Source: Bacteroidales bacterium M2 (GTDB lineage: Bacteria > Bacteroidota > Bacteroidia > Bacteroidales > Muribaculaceae). From it: a stretch of DNA of 49,875 nt. This document shows positions 1 to 7,527 of this stretch, piece by piece. Made by a program: the position numbers and the translations under genes. The notes under the pieces were generated by a model. It saw only the letters and a program-made list of their open reading frames with translations, searched no databases and was not told where the DNA came from. Position 1 is the stretch's first letter; each line of letters begins with the position of its first letter. The stretch is from positions 1 to 49,875 of the forward strand of contig LUJM01000035.1 of NCBI GenBank assembly GCA_001689415.1, read 5' to 3'.

Positions 1-1
1 A

Positions 2-208
2 TCTTCCATAAGAAAGGATAAGGTATGTTCTGATTACAATTCACGTTCGACAGGTATTGAAGCCCGGGATAGCAACGGCACCATACGCCTGCGCAAACGC
101 CTGGGAGTAGAGAATTACAGTACCACCAGTCCAACCGATGACGTAATAGCCGACATCGACAAAGCCATCAGCGAGTGTATGCAGCAATGGAAGGTTGTAG
201 CCGGCTAG
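2..208 (+). CDS. C-terminal fragment of an unknown protein, cut by the window edge
   Basis: An open frame runs from the left edge to a TAG at 206-208, about 68 codons, ending in the residues QQWKVVAG. Codon choice (GCC GAC ATC GAC AAA GCC ATC) resembles the real genes of this window. No family is recognised. The TAG lies in the same frame as the next gene, and no other stop lies between them. The fragment may therefore be the N-terminal part of the gene at 233-1183 separated by one nonsense codon, or simply the end of a separate upstream gene. The reverse strand is also open here (41-262), but that frame has no family signal and reads like a shadow. Confidence 0.5.
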   Translation, partial: SSIRKDKVCSDYNSRSTGIEARDSNGTIRLRKRLGVENYSTTSPTDDVIADIDKAISECMQQWKVVAG

Positions 209-232
209 GTCGGCATCCGAACCCAATACTTT

Positions 233-1183
233 GTGCCGACCATCGACGTTATAAAAAACCATTTGAAAAAAGACAGTCCCATAAGTGTCTCATCGACTGC
301 AACGAGCATCACGCTGACTTACCCTGAGCAAAAGACCACCGCGGACGATTTCCTCAAGCAGGGATCAATATGTTTCACATTCTCAGCCGATGCCGTAGAC
401 GTCAAGCTCAAAATGCGTTGCTACCCGATAGGAAATAGTGATAGTGCACGCCTTGCTACAAAGATGAAATCAGAATTAGGCAGTAGCTTCAAAGCCTATA
501 ATGCTTCTGACGAATACGGAGTGACCACAACGTTCTACTACAGGCAGTTCAACAGTAAAGAAGCCTTTACACAGGCCGTGATGTATCCTGCCGACTCGGT
601 GATTATAGACTCCTACAAGGAGCTTGGCTCTCTCCCGCTCGATGCGATGAACGCCGATATCCGCCGCAAAAGAGAAGAAGCCGAGCGCGAGCGCCAACGC
701 CGCGAAGAGCAGGAGAGGCGCAGGAAAGAAGAAGAGGCGCGACAAGAGAAAGCCAAACTCGACAGAGAACTTCAAAAAGGCTTCACTCTCACTCTTTGCC
801 CCGACACCACCATACGCCGCATCCAGGAATGGTTCAACGAAGACTTCTTATATCTACGGATAGGTTTCTATATGGTTAAGACCGGCCAATCAGCCGACCG
901 CGACGGTGGCACAATCACGGCCTATGACCGAGAAACGACGCTGTCGCAAATTCGCTCGTTCAAAGGTAGTGGTGGCAAAATCAGAATCGACGGTACCGAC
1001 ACTCCCGAACAGCTTGAAAAAGCTTTCCGCTCGCAATTCGGCCTCGTTATAAAGATTTGTTATAACGACGAAAACGACAACCGTTACTACATATCAAAGA
1101 GCAACAGCGAATACAAATTACCAATTGGCCGACTTAACAAGGAGTTTTGCGAACGTGGCTACTACCGTGCCGACATCTCGTAA
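233..1183 (+). CDS. Unknown protein with a charged central helix
   Basis: This frame of 316 codons has no recognised family. The N-terminal 130 residues look like a mixed alpha/beta domain. Residues 140-180 form a highly charged helix rich in Arg, Glu and Lys, probably a coiled coil. The C-terminal 130 residues again look globular. No signal peptide or membrane segment is visible, so a cytoplasmic location is likely. The only start near the beginning is GTG at 233. The next in-frame ATG lies about 60 codons further in, which would cut the first domain. The frame is open upstream through 230 up to the TAG at 206-208 and open again beyond it, so the true gene may be longer and interrupted. Function is unknown. 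Confidence 0.6.
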   Translation: MPTIDVIKNHLKKDSPISVSSTATSITLTYPEQKTTADDFLKQGSICFTFSADAVDVKLKMRCYPIGNSDSARLATKMKSELGSSFKAYNASDEYGVTTTFYYRQFNSKEAFTQAVMYPADSVIIDSYKELGSLPLDAMNADIRRKREEAERERQRREEQERRRKEEEARQEKAKLDRELQKGFTLTLCPDTTIRRIQEWFNEDFLYLRIGFYMVKTGQSADRDGGTITAYDRETTLSQIRSFKGSGGKIRIDGTDTPEQLEKAFRSQFGLVIKICYNDENDNRYYISKSNSEYKLPIGRLNKEFCERGYYRADIS

Positions 1184-1272
1184 CACAACACGTCGTTGCA
1201 TACAGGGTTAGATGCACGATGCGGGTTAATAAAAGGGACGAGTTGTCTTTTTGAGTAATTTTAAAGCCCGCC

Positions 1273-1497
1273 CTCTCGCAGGGTCGCGGCAAAATGATGT
1301 TTACTTAAGGCCTTTTACCCATCCACACTCTCGTAGGGTCGCGGCATGCCGCGACCGGGTGACAAAAACATTTATAGTTGACTATCAAAGAGATAGTATC
1401 GCCTACCCGGTCGCGGCATGCCGCGACCCTACGAGAGGCCCGGGTGGCGTTTGCCCTTAACTTAGTGACATTGCGGCATGCCGCGACCCTACAAGAG
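1273..1497. repeat. Nested palindromic REP/BIME-like island
   Basis: This non-coding stretch is built symmetrically about roughly position 1385. Its core is a perfect inverted pair of 33-base arms (1328-1360 and 1405-1437), each containing the 20-base palindrome GGTCGCGGCATGCCGCGACC (1337-1356, 1409-1428). Outside these lie AATGATGTTTACTTAAGG (1293-1310) on the left and CCCTTAACTTAGTGACATT (1454-1472) on the right. Outermost are partial units: CTCTCGCAG plus half a palindrome (1273-1290), and a nearly full palindrome followed by CTACAAGAG (1473-1497). A short hairpin (ACTATC/GATAGT, 1381-1397) sits near the centre. The layout is that of REP/BIME repeats. No RAYT transposase is in the window. 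Confidence 0.8.
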
Positions 1498-1560
1498 AAT
1501 AATTAGATAGAATGTTGATTATCTATAAGTTAGTGTCGCCTAACTGAGGCTTGTCTCAGA

Positions 1561-1608
1561 GAGCCAAGATCCTATCGCTGACACGATTTCGCCTTAATTA
1601 AAAAGTTA
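1561..1608 (-). repeat. Diverged copy of the element found at 14917-14995
   Basis: CCTATCGCTGACAC here is identical to the reverse complement of part of the element after neuB. The similarity continues through CCTTAA-TTAAAAAG, compared with CCTTAAGTAAACAG at the other site. The copy is in the opposite orientation and lies directly beside the palindromic island, in the gap before the pfp terminator. The hairpin CTGAG/CTCAG lies just upstream (about 1543-1559). Confidence 0.55.
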
Positions 1609-1631
1609 CTTTTCGAGATCTTATACGCAAA

Positions 1632-1669
1632 AATACCGGCTTGGGCCTTGAGGGGCGCAAGCCGGTATT
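1632..1669 (-). terminator. Rho-independent terminator of pfp
   Basis: A perfect 12-bp stem, AATACCGGCTTG (1632-1643) with CAAGCCGGTATT (1658-1669), is followed on the minus strand by a run of T. It lies about 40 bases after the pfp stop codon. Confidence 0.85.
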
Positions 1670-1711
1670 GCAAGCTGAATTTGGAAGTGAAATATCTTCG
1701 TTATACGGGCA

Positions 1712-3361
1712 TTATTTGTGCTGGTGCTCGTATTTGAGAGTCATTGAGGGCTGGTCGCAAACCTCGGCGGGACCGAAGTACTGGATAGGACCGGGATATA
1801 CATAGCATGTATTGTGAGCCCATTCGTCGCGCTGAGCGGCAAACTTCTGGAAGGGTGCGCCGTCGAGGCGAACGAGAGCTTTTTGGATAACGGGCTTATC
1901 CTCTGCATTGCGACGCTCGATGTTCATCATCATAGTGATAGGTATACCACCGGGAATCCACTGTACGGCAGGTTTCACGAGGTTGCGAATCGACGACATG
2001 TAGCCTGTTACGCCGGCATTGATAAGGGCCGAAGCGTTGTAACCAAGTGAGTAGCAGTAGTCGGCATCGAAGTTCGAGGGATCGGCGCAACGACCTTCGT
2101 AACCGAAGAAGTGGTGGAGCGACGAGAATTTGCCACCGATTTCGGCGAAGTGTGCATCTGCAGCGAGACGCTCAGCAACAAGACCGCTGAGAAGTTTTTC
2201 GGTCTCGATGAGCGAAACCTGTACGTTGCCGTGGGGGTCGCGGTCGAGCATAAGCTGACGTGCAACCTGCTCGGGAAGTTTGCGCAGCGAAGCCACGTTC
2301 TCGGGCGAGAGGTTGTCGAATATAAATTTGGTGAGCTCGGCTTCGTCCATTTTCTCGACAGCAGCCTTGTTAGCACCAAGGAGTTCGTTGAGCTCGCCAA
2401 TGAGGCGCTTGAACTCGGGGATAAACTCGATAAGGCCTTCGGGAACGAGAACTGTACCGAAATTGTTACCGTCGGCAGCACGAGCAGCAACGATACCTGC
2501 GATATATTCAACGATCTGGTCAAGGCTCATGTTGTTTGCCTCGATTTCCTCGCTGATAAGGCAGATGTTAGGCTGAGTCTGAAGAGCACATTCGAGTGCG
2601 ATATGGCTTGCGCTACGACCCATGAGTTTGATGAAGTGCCAGTATTTCTTGGCAGAGTTGCAGTCGCGCTGAATATTACCGATAACTTCAGAGTAAACCT
2701 TTGTAGCAGTGTCGAAACCGAAAGAAGTTTCGATCATATCGTTCTTAAGGTCGCCGTCGATAGTCTTTGGGCAACCGATAACCTGCACGCCGGTATTCTT
2801 TTCCTTGTAGTACTCGGCCAGGATAGCGGCATTGGTGTTAGAGTCATCACCACCGATAATAACGAGGGCACGGATGCCGAGCTCGTTGAGAATCTTCAGA
2901 CCTTCGTCGAACTGCTCCTTTTTCTCGAGCTTAGTACGACCGGAGCCGATGATGTCGAAACCGCCGGTATTGCGGTACTCATTAATAATTGGAGCAGTAA
3001 GCTCAATATAACGGTGCTTGACAAGACCGTCGGGACCCATAAGGAAACCGAAAAGTCGGCTATCGCGGTGAATTTTTTTGATACCGTCGAAAATACCGCA
3101 AATCACATTGTGACCACCGGGGGCCTGGCCACCGCTAAGTATTACACCAACGTTGACAGGCTTGCCTGCTGCGGGTGCGGGGTTCTTTTCGAAGCGGATT
3201 TCGGGGAGTCCGTATGTATTGGGGAATAAAGCTTTAATAGCTTCCTGATCGGCAACCGAATTGGTGGGCTGACCTTCCACTACACGCACGGGGCCTGCAA
3301 GGGCGATGGGCAACTTCGGTTGATAAGTCGCGCGGGCTTTTTGTAAAGCACTCTTTTTCAT
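1712..3361 (-). CDS. pfp: Pyrophosphate-dependent 6-phosphofructokinase
   Basis: This enzyme converts fructose 6-phosphate and pyrophosphate to fructose 1,6-bisphosphate and phosphate, reversibly, in glycolysis and gluconeogenesis (EC 2.7.1.90). The 549-residue length fits the long PPi-PFK clade rather than the roughly 320-residue ATP enzymes. The N-terminal LSGGQAPGG loop is near residues 75-83. GGDDSN (170-175) carries the Asp that replaces the Gly of ATP-dependent enzymes, and PKTIDGD (198-204) carries the Lys typical of PPi use. The MGRSASHIALE substrate motif follows near residue 250. It is a single-gene unit with its own terminator, divergent from pheS. Bacteroidales commonly rely on this enzyme for glycolysis. 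Confidence 0.96.
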   Translation of the reverse strand: MKKSALQKARATYQPKLPIALAGPVRVVEGQPTNSVADQEAIKALFPNTYGLPEIRFEKNPAPAAGKPVNVGVILSGGQAPGGHNVICGIFDGIKKIHRDSRLFGFLMGPDGLVKHRYIELTAPIINEYRNTGGFDIIGSGRTKLEKKEQFDEGLKILNELGIRALVIIGGDDSNTNAAILAEYYKEKNTGVQVIGCPKTIDGDLKNDMIETSFGFDTATKVYSEVIGNIQRDCNSAKKYWHFIKLMGRSASHIALECALQTQPNICLISEEIEANNMSLDQIVEYIAGIVAARAADGNNFGTVLVPEGLIEFIPEFKRLIGELNELLGANKAAVEKMDEAELTKFIFDNLSPENVASLRKLPEQVARQLMLDRDPHGNVQVSLIETEKLLSGLVAERLAADAHFAEIGGKFSSLHHFFGYEGRCADPSNFDADYCYSLGYNASALINAGVTGYMSSIRNLVKPAVQWIPGGIPITMMMNIERRNAEDKPVIQKALVRLDGAPFQKFAAQRDEWAHNTCYVYPGPIQYFGPAEVCDQPSMTLKYEHQHK

Positions 3362-3501
3362 TGTGTTAAGACAGTAGCGTTAATCGTATATTTTGAGGTT
3401 GCAAAGTAAGCAAAAATTTTTGAATTAACCTTGCCGGAAATGTGAATAAGTGTTGCATGGGCTTGAGTTTAACAGCATCAGCGCGGCATGTCATAAATCT
3501 T

Positions 3502-3532
3502 TTTGCCGTATCGAGGATTTTTTGTATTTTTG
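3502..3532 (+). promoter_or_regulatory. Bacteroidetes-type promoter of pheS
   Basis: TTTG (3502-3505) is separated by 19 bases from TATTTTTG (3525-3532), which matches TAnnTTTG. The pheS ATG follows at 3550. The position of the promoter rules out the longer reading frame that would begin at 3442. Confidence 0.75.
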
Positions 3533-3549
3533 CGCCAAAATATACAGCA

Positions 3550-4569
3550 ATGATAGAGAAGATTAAATCACTCCGCAGCGAGCTCGAATCAGCCGTGGCC
3601 GAAGATGCCGCAGCCGTAGAAGCCCTGCGTATCAAATATCTCAGCAAAAAAGGCGCTATTTCAGCCTTGATGAACGATTTCCGCAACGTTGCCCCGGAGC
3701 AGAAGCGCGAACTCGGCCAGGCCCTCAACGAACTCAAGACATATGCCACCGAACGCATCAACGCACTCCGCGAAGCTGCCGAACGCGGCAATGACAAATG
3801 CGGCGAGCTCGACCTAACCCGTACACCGGCACCCCAGCGCATCGGTACACGCCACCCGCTGTCGCTTGTACGCGAGCAAATCATCGACATCTTCCGCCGT
3901 CTGGGCTTCACTATTGCCGAAGGGCCTGAAATTGAAGACGACTGGCATGTATTCGAGTCGCTGAATTTCGCTCCTGATCATCCTGCTCGCGACATGCAGG
4001 ATACATTCTTTATCAACCTGCACCCCGACGTGCTTCTCCGTACCCACACCTCGTCGGTACAGACGCGCGTTATGACCACCCAGAAGCCGCCTATCCGCAT
4101 TATCTGCCCCGGCCGTGTATATCGCAACGAGGCTATATCGGCCCGCGCCCACTGCTTCTTCCACCAGGTAGAGGCCCTGTATGTGGATAAGCACGTCACC
4201 TATTCCGACCTACGCCAGACATTGCTCTACTTTGCCCGCGAGATGTTCGGCCCCCAGACCCAGATTCGTCTGCGCCCCAGCTACTTCCCCTTCACCGAAC
4301 CTTCGGCAGAAATGGATATCAGCTGTAACCTCTGTGGCGGCAAAGGCTGCTCGTTCTGCAAAGGCACCGGCTGGGTAGAAATCCTCGGATGCGGTATGGT
4401 TGATCCTGCCGTGCTCGACGCCTGCGGCATAGATTCGAAAGAATATACCGGTTTCGCACTCGGCATGGGTATAGAGCGTATCACCAACCTGAAGTACCAG
4501 GTAAAAGACCTACGCCTCTTCAGCGAGAACGACCGCCGCTTCCTCGACGAATTCGTCGCCGCCCACTAA
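3550..4569 (+). CDS. pheS: Phenylalanyl-tRNA synthetase alpha subunit
   Basis: PheS charges tRNA-Phe with phenylalanine as part of an alpha2beta2 enzyme with PheT, which is not in this window. The protein has 339 residues, normal for the family. It has an N-terminal coiled coil (about 1-85) for tRNA contact and the class II catalytic core after residue 100. Motif 2 is seen as CPGRVYRNE and motif 3 as GFALGMGIERI (about 301-311). A CxxC pair cluster (CNLCGGKGCSFCKGTGW) lies before motif 3 and may bind zinc. The start at 3550 was chosen because the promoter lies just upstream and the sequence before MIEKIKSLR does not resemble the family. The gene stands alone between its promoter and terminator. 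Confidence 0.97.
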   Translation: MIEKIKSLRSELESAVAEDAAAVEALRIKYLSKKGAISALMNDFRNVAPEQKRELGQALNELKTYATERINALREAAERGNDKCGELDLTRTPAPQRIGTRHPLSLVREQIIDIFRRLGFTIAEGPEIEDDWHVFESLNFAPDHPARDMQDTFFINLHPDVLLRTHTSSVQTRVMTTQKPPIRIICPGRVYRNEAISARAHCFFHQVEALYVDKHVTYSDLRQTLLYFAREMFGPQTQIRLRPSYFPFTEPSAEMDISCNLCGGKGCSFCKGTGWVEILGCGMVDPAVLDACGIDSKEYTGFALGMGIERITNLKYQVKDLRLFSENDRRFLDEFVAAH

Positions 4570-4590
4570 AAGCGGACACAACCCATATAC

Positions 4591-4625
4591 AGCAGGGCAC
4601 TCCAAGGCCGAGTGCCCTGCTTTTT
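4591..4625 (+). terminator. Terminator after pheS
   Basis: AGCAGGGCACTC (4591-4602) pairs with GAGTGCCCTGCT, followed by TTTTT. It lies about 20 bases after the pheS stop. Confidence 0.9.
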
Positions 4626-4660
4626 GTCGATAGATTCCTATAGCGAAGTCAAAAATGTAG

Positions 4661-4668
4661 TAACTTTG
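4661..4668 (+). promoter_or_regulatory. -7 box upstream of the OmpA-family gene
   Basis: TAACTTTG matches TAnnTTTG and lies 32 bases before the ATG at 4701. No convincing TTTG is seen 19-20 bases further upstream. Confidence 0.55.
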
Positions 4669-4700
4669 CAATATCAATGGTTTGCGGCCGTTAATATATT

Positions 4701-6671
4701 ATGAAAAAGCAGTTACTCTACATCATCATATGCCTGATAGGCGCCGGGGTTGGGTCGTCGTGTCGTGGGCCAAAACTTGCCACGGCCAACGAGCAAATGG
4801 AACGCGGCGAATATTTCGATGCGTCGAAGACCTATCGAAAAATCTACAACCAACTTACCAAGCGCGAAGAACGTCCCTTGCGCGGCGAGGTTGCGTACAA
4901 AATGGCGGAATGCCACCGACGTCTCAATCAGTATGCGAGGGCGTCGGCAGCGTATCAAAATGCAGCCCGATACGGTTATTCCGATTCTACCCTCTATCTG
5001 CACTTAGGCCAGATGCTTATGGCCGAGGGCAAATACGGCCCTGCGGTAAAGGCCCTTGAGGATTACCTTGCATGGAAACCCAATGACCGACTTGCCGAAA
5101 ACACCCTTGCCGGAGCTCGTATGGGCCTGGCAAAGGAAGGTCAGACACGCTATATCGTGCGCAATGCCAAGCTATTCAATTCGCGAAGAGCAGATTATTC
5201 GCCGATGTATCTCGACAAATCGCTCGACCAACTGTATTTCACCACGACTACCGAAAAATCTACCGGTAATCATCGCAGCGAAATTACCGGCATGAAGAAA
5301 GGCGACATATGGTTTGCCACCAAAAACGAACGTGGCGAATGGAAACGCCCCGAACCTGTAGAGGGAGAACTCAATACCGAGGTCGACGAAGGCACCCCGG
5401 CATTTACCCCCGACGGCCAGACCATGTATCTGAGCCGTGCGCGTCGTGAGCTTAATTCCAACACCGGAGTCGAAATCTACACCTCGCAGCGCAGCGATGC
5501 CAAATGGAGCGCCCCTGTGAAATTCGAGATAACAGCCGACACCATATCGAGCTACGCCCACCCGGCGGTGTCGCCCGACGGCAACTGGCTCTATTTCACA
5601 TCTGATATGCCCGGCGGCCATGGCGGTCGCGATATATGGCGTATCAACCTGCGCGAGCGTGCGGGTTCGCTCGAAAATCTTGGCGAATGGATCAATACCC
5701 CCGGCGACGAGATGTTCCCGACGTTTCGCTCCGACTCGGTATTTTATTTCGCATCCAACGGTCACCCCGGCTTCGGCGGCCTCGATATATTCCGCGCCGA
5801 ACAAACCAAATCGGGCGGCTGGAAAGTAACCAATATGGGACGTCCGGTCAATTCGCCTTCTGATGACTTCGGCATCACTTTTGGCGAGAAAGAAACCGGC
5901 TTTTTCAGTTCCAATCGCGGCGACAACCGAGGTTACGACCATATCTATTCGTTCGAACTCCCGGAACTCAAGATACAGATATCGGGCTGGGTGCTCGACA
6001 AAGACGAAGAACCGGTGCCAAATGCGGTTATACGCATTGTTGGCAACGACGGTTCGAACCAAAAACAGATCGCCAAGCCCGACGGAACATTTTCCTTTCC
6101 TCTCGACCGAGGCGTAAGCTATGTAATGCTTGCAGGAGCCAAGGGATATCTCAATGCCAAGCAGGAGTTTACCAGCGATATTGCCGAGGAAGATGCCGAG
6201 TATAATGTAGACTTCATCCTTGCTTCGATTACCAAGCCTGTTGTAATCGACAATATTTTCTACGACTTCGACAAGGCTACCCTGCGCCCCGAATCCAAAG
6301 TCGCGCTCGACTCCATGGCTCAGGTGCTTCGCGACAATCCCAATGTGACTATCGAAATGGCGTCGCACACCGACCGCAAGGGTACTGACGAGTACAATAT
6401 CGACTTGTCGAGCCGTCGTGCCAAATCGGTAATCGACTATCTGATATCTGTAGGCATTGCACCCGACCGCCTGCAGAGTCACGGCTACGGAGAATCCCGT
6501 CCCAAGACAATCACCAAGAAACTGGCTCGACAATATCCCCAGTTCAAAGAAGGCGATATACTGACCGAGGAATATATCCTCGCCCTGCCGGAAGCCGACC
6601 AAGAAGTAGCCGACCAGATAAACCGACGCACAGAATTCCAAGTACTATCGATTGATTATCGAATGTTCTGA
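4701..6671 (+). CDS. TPR, PD40 beta-propeller and OmpA-domain lipoprotein (PorE-like layout)
   Basis: An envelope protein of 656 residues, probably anchored between outer membrane and peptidoglycan. The N-terminal hydrophobic segment ends in GVGSSC (Cys21), a plausible but imperfect lipobox. Domains in order: TPR-like helices (about 30-145); a PD40/WD40-type propeller with repeated blocks such as SPDGNWLYFTSD and FASNGHPGFGGLDIF (about 150-430); a carboxypeptidase-regulatory-like beta sandwich (about 430-515); and an OmpA C-terminal peptidoglycan-binding domain (about 515-656) with FYDFDKATLRPES and SHTDRKGTDEYN. The same order is found in PorE of the type 9 secretion system. No other T9SS gene is visible here, so that role is not established. 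It leads the envelope gene block, with the next gene one base after its stop. Confidence 0.88.
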   Translation: MKKQLLYIIICLIGAGVGSSCRGPKLATANEQMERGEYFDASKTYRKIYNQLTKREERPLRGEVAYKMAECHRRLNQYARASAAYQNAARYGYSDSTLYLHLGQMLMAEGKYGPAVKALEDYLAWKPNDRLAENTLAGARMGLAKEGQTRYIVRNAKLFNSRRADYSPMYLDKSLDQLYFTTTTEKSTGNHRSEITGMKKGDIWFATKNERGEWKRPEPVEGELNTEVDEGTPAFTPDGQTMYLSRARRELNSNTGVEIYTSQRSDAKWSAPVKFEITADTISSYAHPAVSPDGNWLYFTSDMPGGHGGRDIWRINLRERAGSLENLGEWINTPGDEMFPTFRSDSVFYFASNGHPGFGGLDIFRAEQTKSGGWKVTNMGRPVNSPSDDFGITFGEKETGFFSSNRGDNRGYDHIYSFELPELKIQISGWVLDKDEEPVPNAVIRIVGNDGSNQKQIAKPDGTFSFPLDRGVSYVMLAGAKGYLNAKQEFTSDIAEEDAEYNVDFILASITKPVVIDNIFYDFDKATLRPESKVALDSMAQVLRDNPNVTIEMASHTDRKGTDEYNIDLSSRRAKSVIDYLISVGIAPDRLQSHGYGESRPKTITKKLARQYPQFKEGDILTEEYILALPEADQEVADQINRRTEFQVLSIDYRMF

Positions 6672-6672
6672 C

Positions 6673-7527
6673 ATGAGATTCCGCACAGAAATCGAACCCA
6701 TAAAAACCAAGCACAGTATAGGGCATGACACACCGCTGCTGATGCTTGGTTCATGTTTTACCGACAATATCGGCGAGCGCCTCGACATTGACGGCTTCAA
6801 TGTGATCCACAATCCCGCCGGACCGCTCTACAACCCTATGTCGATAGCATCGTGCCTGAACCGGGCACTCGAAAACCGACCTTATACCGATGCCGACCTA
6901 ACCCACGGGCCCAACGGTATGCATTGCCTCGACTACGCCTCGCGATACAGCGGAGCGGACGGCGCTATCGTTATCGAAAAGGTCAACGCGGATTTCGGGC
7001 GCATCGCCGACCGCATCGGCAACCCATTGCTCCGCACCATTATTGTGACATTCGGCTCGGCGTTTGTATTCGAGCGCCATGGCCGCGTGGTGGGCAACTG
7101 CCATAAGTTTCCGGCATCCGAGTTTGTGCGCCGTCGCCTGAGCGTAGAAGAAATCACGGCAGCGTGGAGCAAGCTCTTAAAGGCATTGCCCGATTACATC
7201 CATGTAGTCTTCACAGTGAGTCCGATACGGCATACCGCCGACGGCCTTCATGGCAATCAGCTAAGCAAATCGATACTGCTGCTTGCGGTCGACGAACTCT
7301 GCAACATGTTCCCGGACCGCACCGATTATTTCCCCTCGTATGAAATAATGCTCGACGACTTGCGCGATTACCGCTTCTACGCCTCCGACATGAAGCATCC
7401 GTCGGACGTAGCGGTCGATTATATCTACGAACTATTCAGCAACACTTACATGACCCCAAAAGCCCGGACGGAAGCCGCAGAGAGCCGCCGCCGTTACAAG
7501 GCTTCGCAACATAGACAAATCCTATGA
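6673..7527 (+). CDS. GSCFA-domain protein
   Basis: A 284-residue member of the GSCFA family, which resembles SGNH/GDSL hydrolases. The family name motif is visible as LGSCFTDNIGERL (Ser27-Cys28), giving a candidate nucleophile, and the C-terminal KHPSD motif could supply the Asp/His part of the triad. The substrate is not known. No signal peptide is seen. The ATG at 6673 begins one base after the upstream stop codon, and the stop overlaps the murF-alr start (ATGA at 7524-7527), so the genes are translationally coupled. Its position beside murF-alr suggests a role in cell wall or glycan modification, which is inference only. Confidence 0.88.
   Translation: MRFRTEIEPIKTKHSIGHDTPLLMLGSCFTDNIGERLDIDGFNVIHNPAGPLYNPMSIASCLNRALENRPYTDADLTHGPNGMHCLDYASRYSGADGAIVIEKVNADFGRIADRIGNPLLRTIIVTFGSAFVFERHGRVVGNCHKFPASEFVRRRLSVEEITAAWSKLLKALPDYIHVVFTVSPIRHTADGLHGNQLSKSILLLAVDELCNMFPDRTDYFPSYEIMLDDLRDYRFYASDMKHPSDVAVDYIYELFSNTYMTPKARTEAAESRRRYKASQHRQIL

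Noticed and set aside
1251..1460. 69-codon plus-strand frame in the repeat island
   Set aside because: It translates the REP palindromes in both orientations (VAACRD appears twice); the repeats explain the open frame.
1273..1497. CRISPR array
   Set aside because: Repeats are inverted and palindromic with unequal spacers, and no cas gene is near.
2111..3229. 372-codon frame antisense to pfp
   Set aside because: Shadow of a strongly conserved enzyme gene; no family signal.
3442..3549. Longer N-terminus for PheS
   Set aside because: It would include the promoter at 3502-3532, and the added residues do not resemble PheS.
5172..6641. 489-codon frame antisense to the OmpA-family gene
   Set aside because: The forward protein has clear domains; the antisense product is low-complexity and resembles no family.
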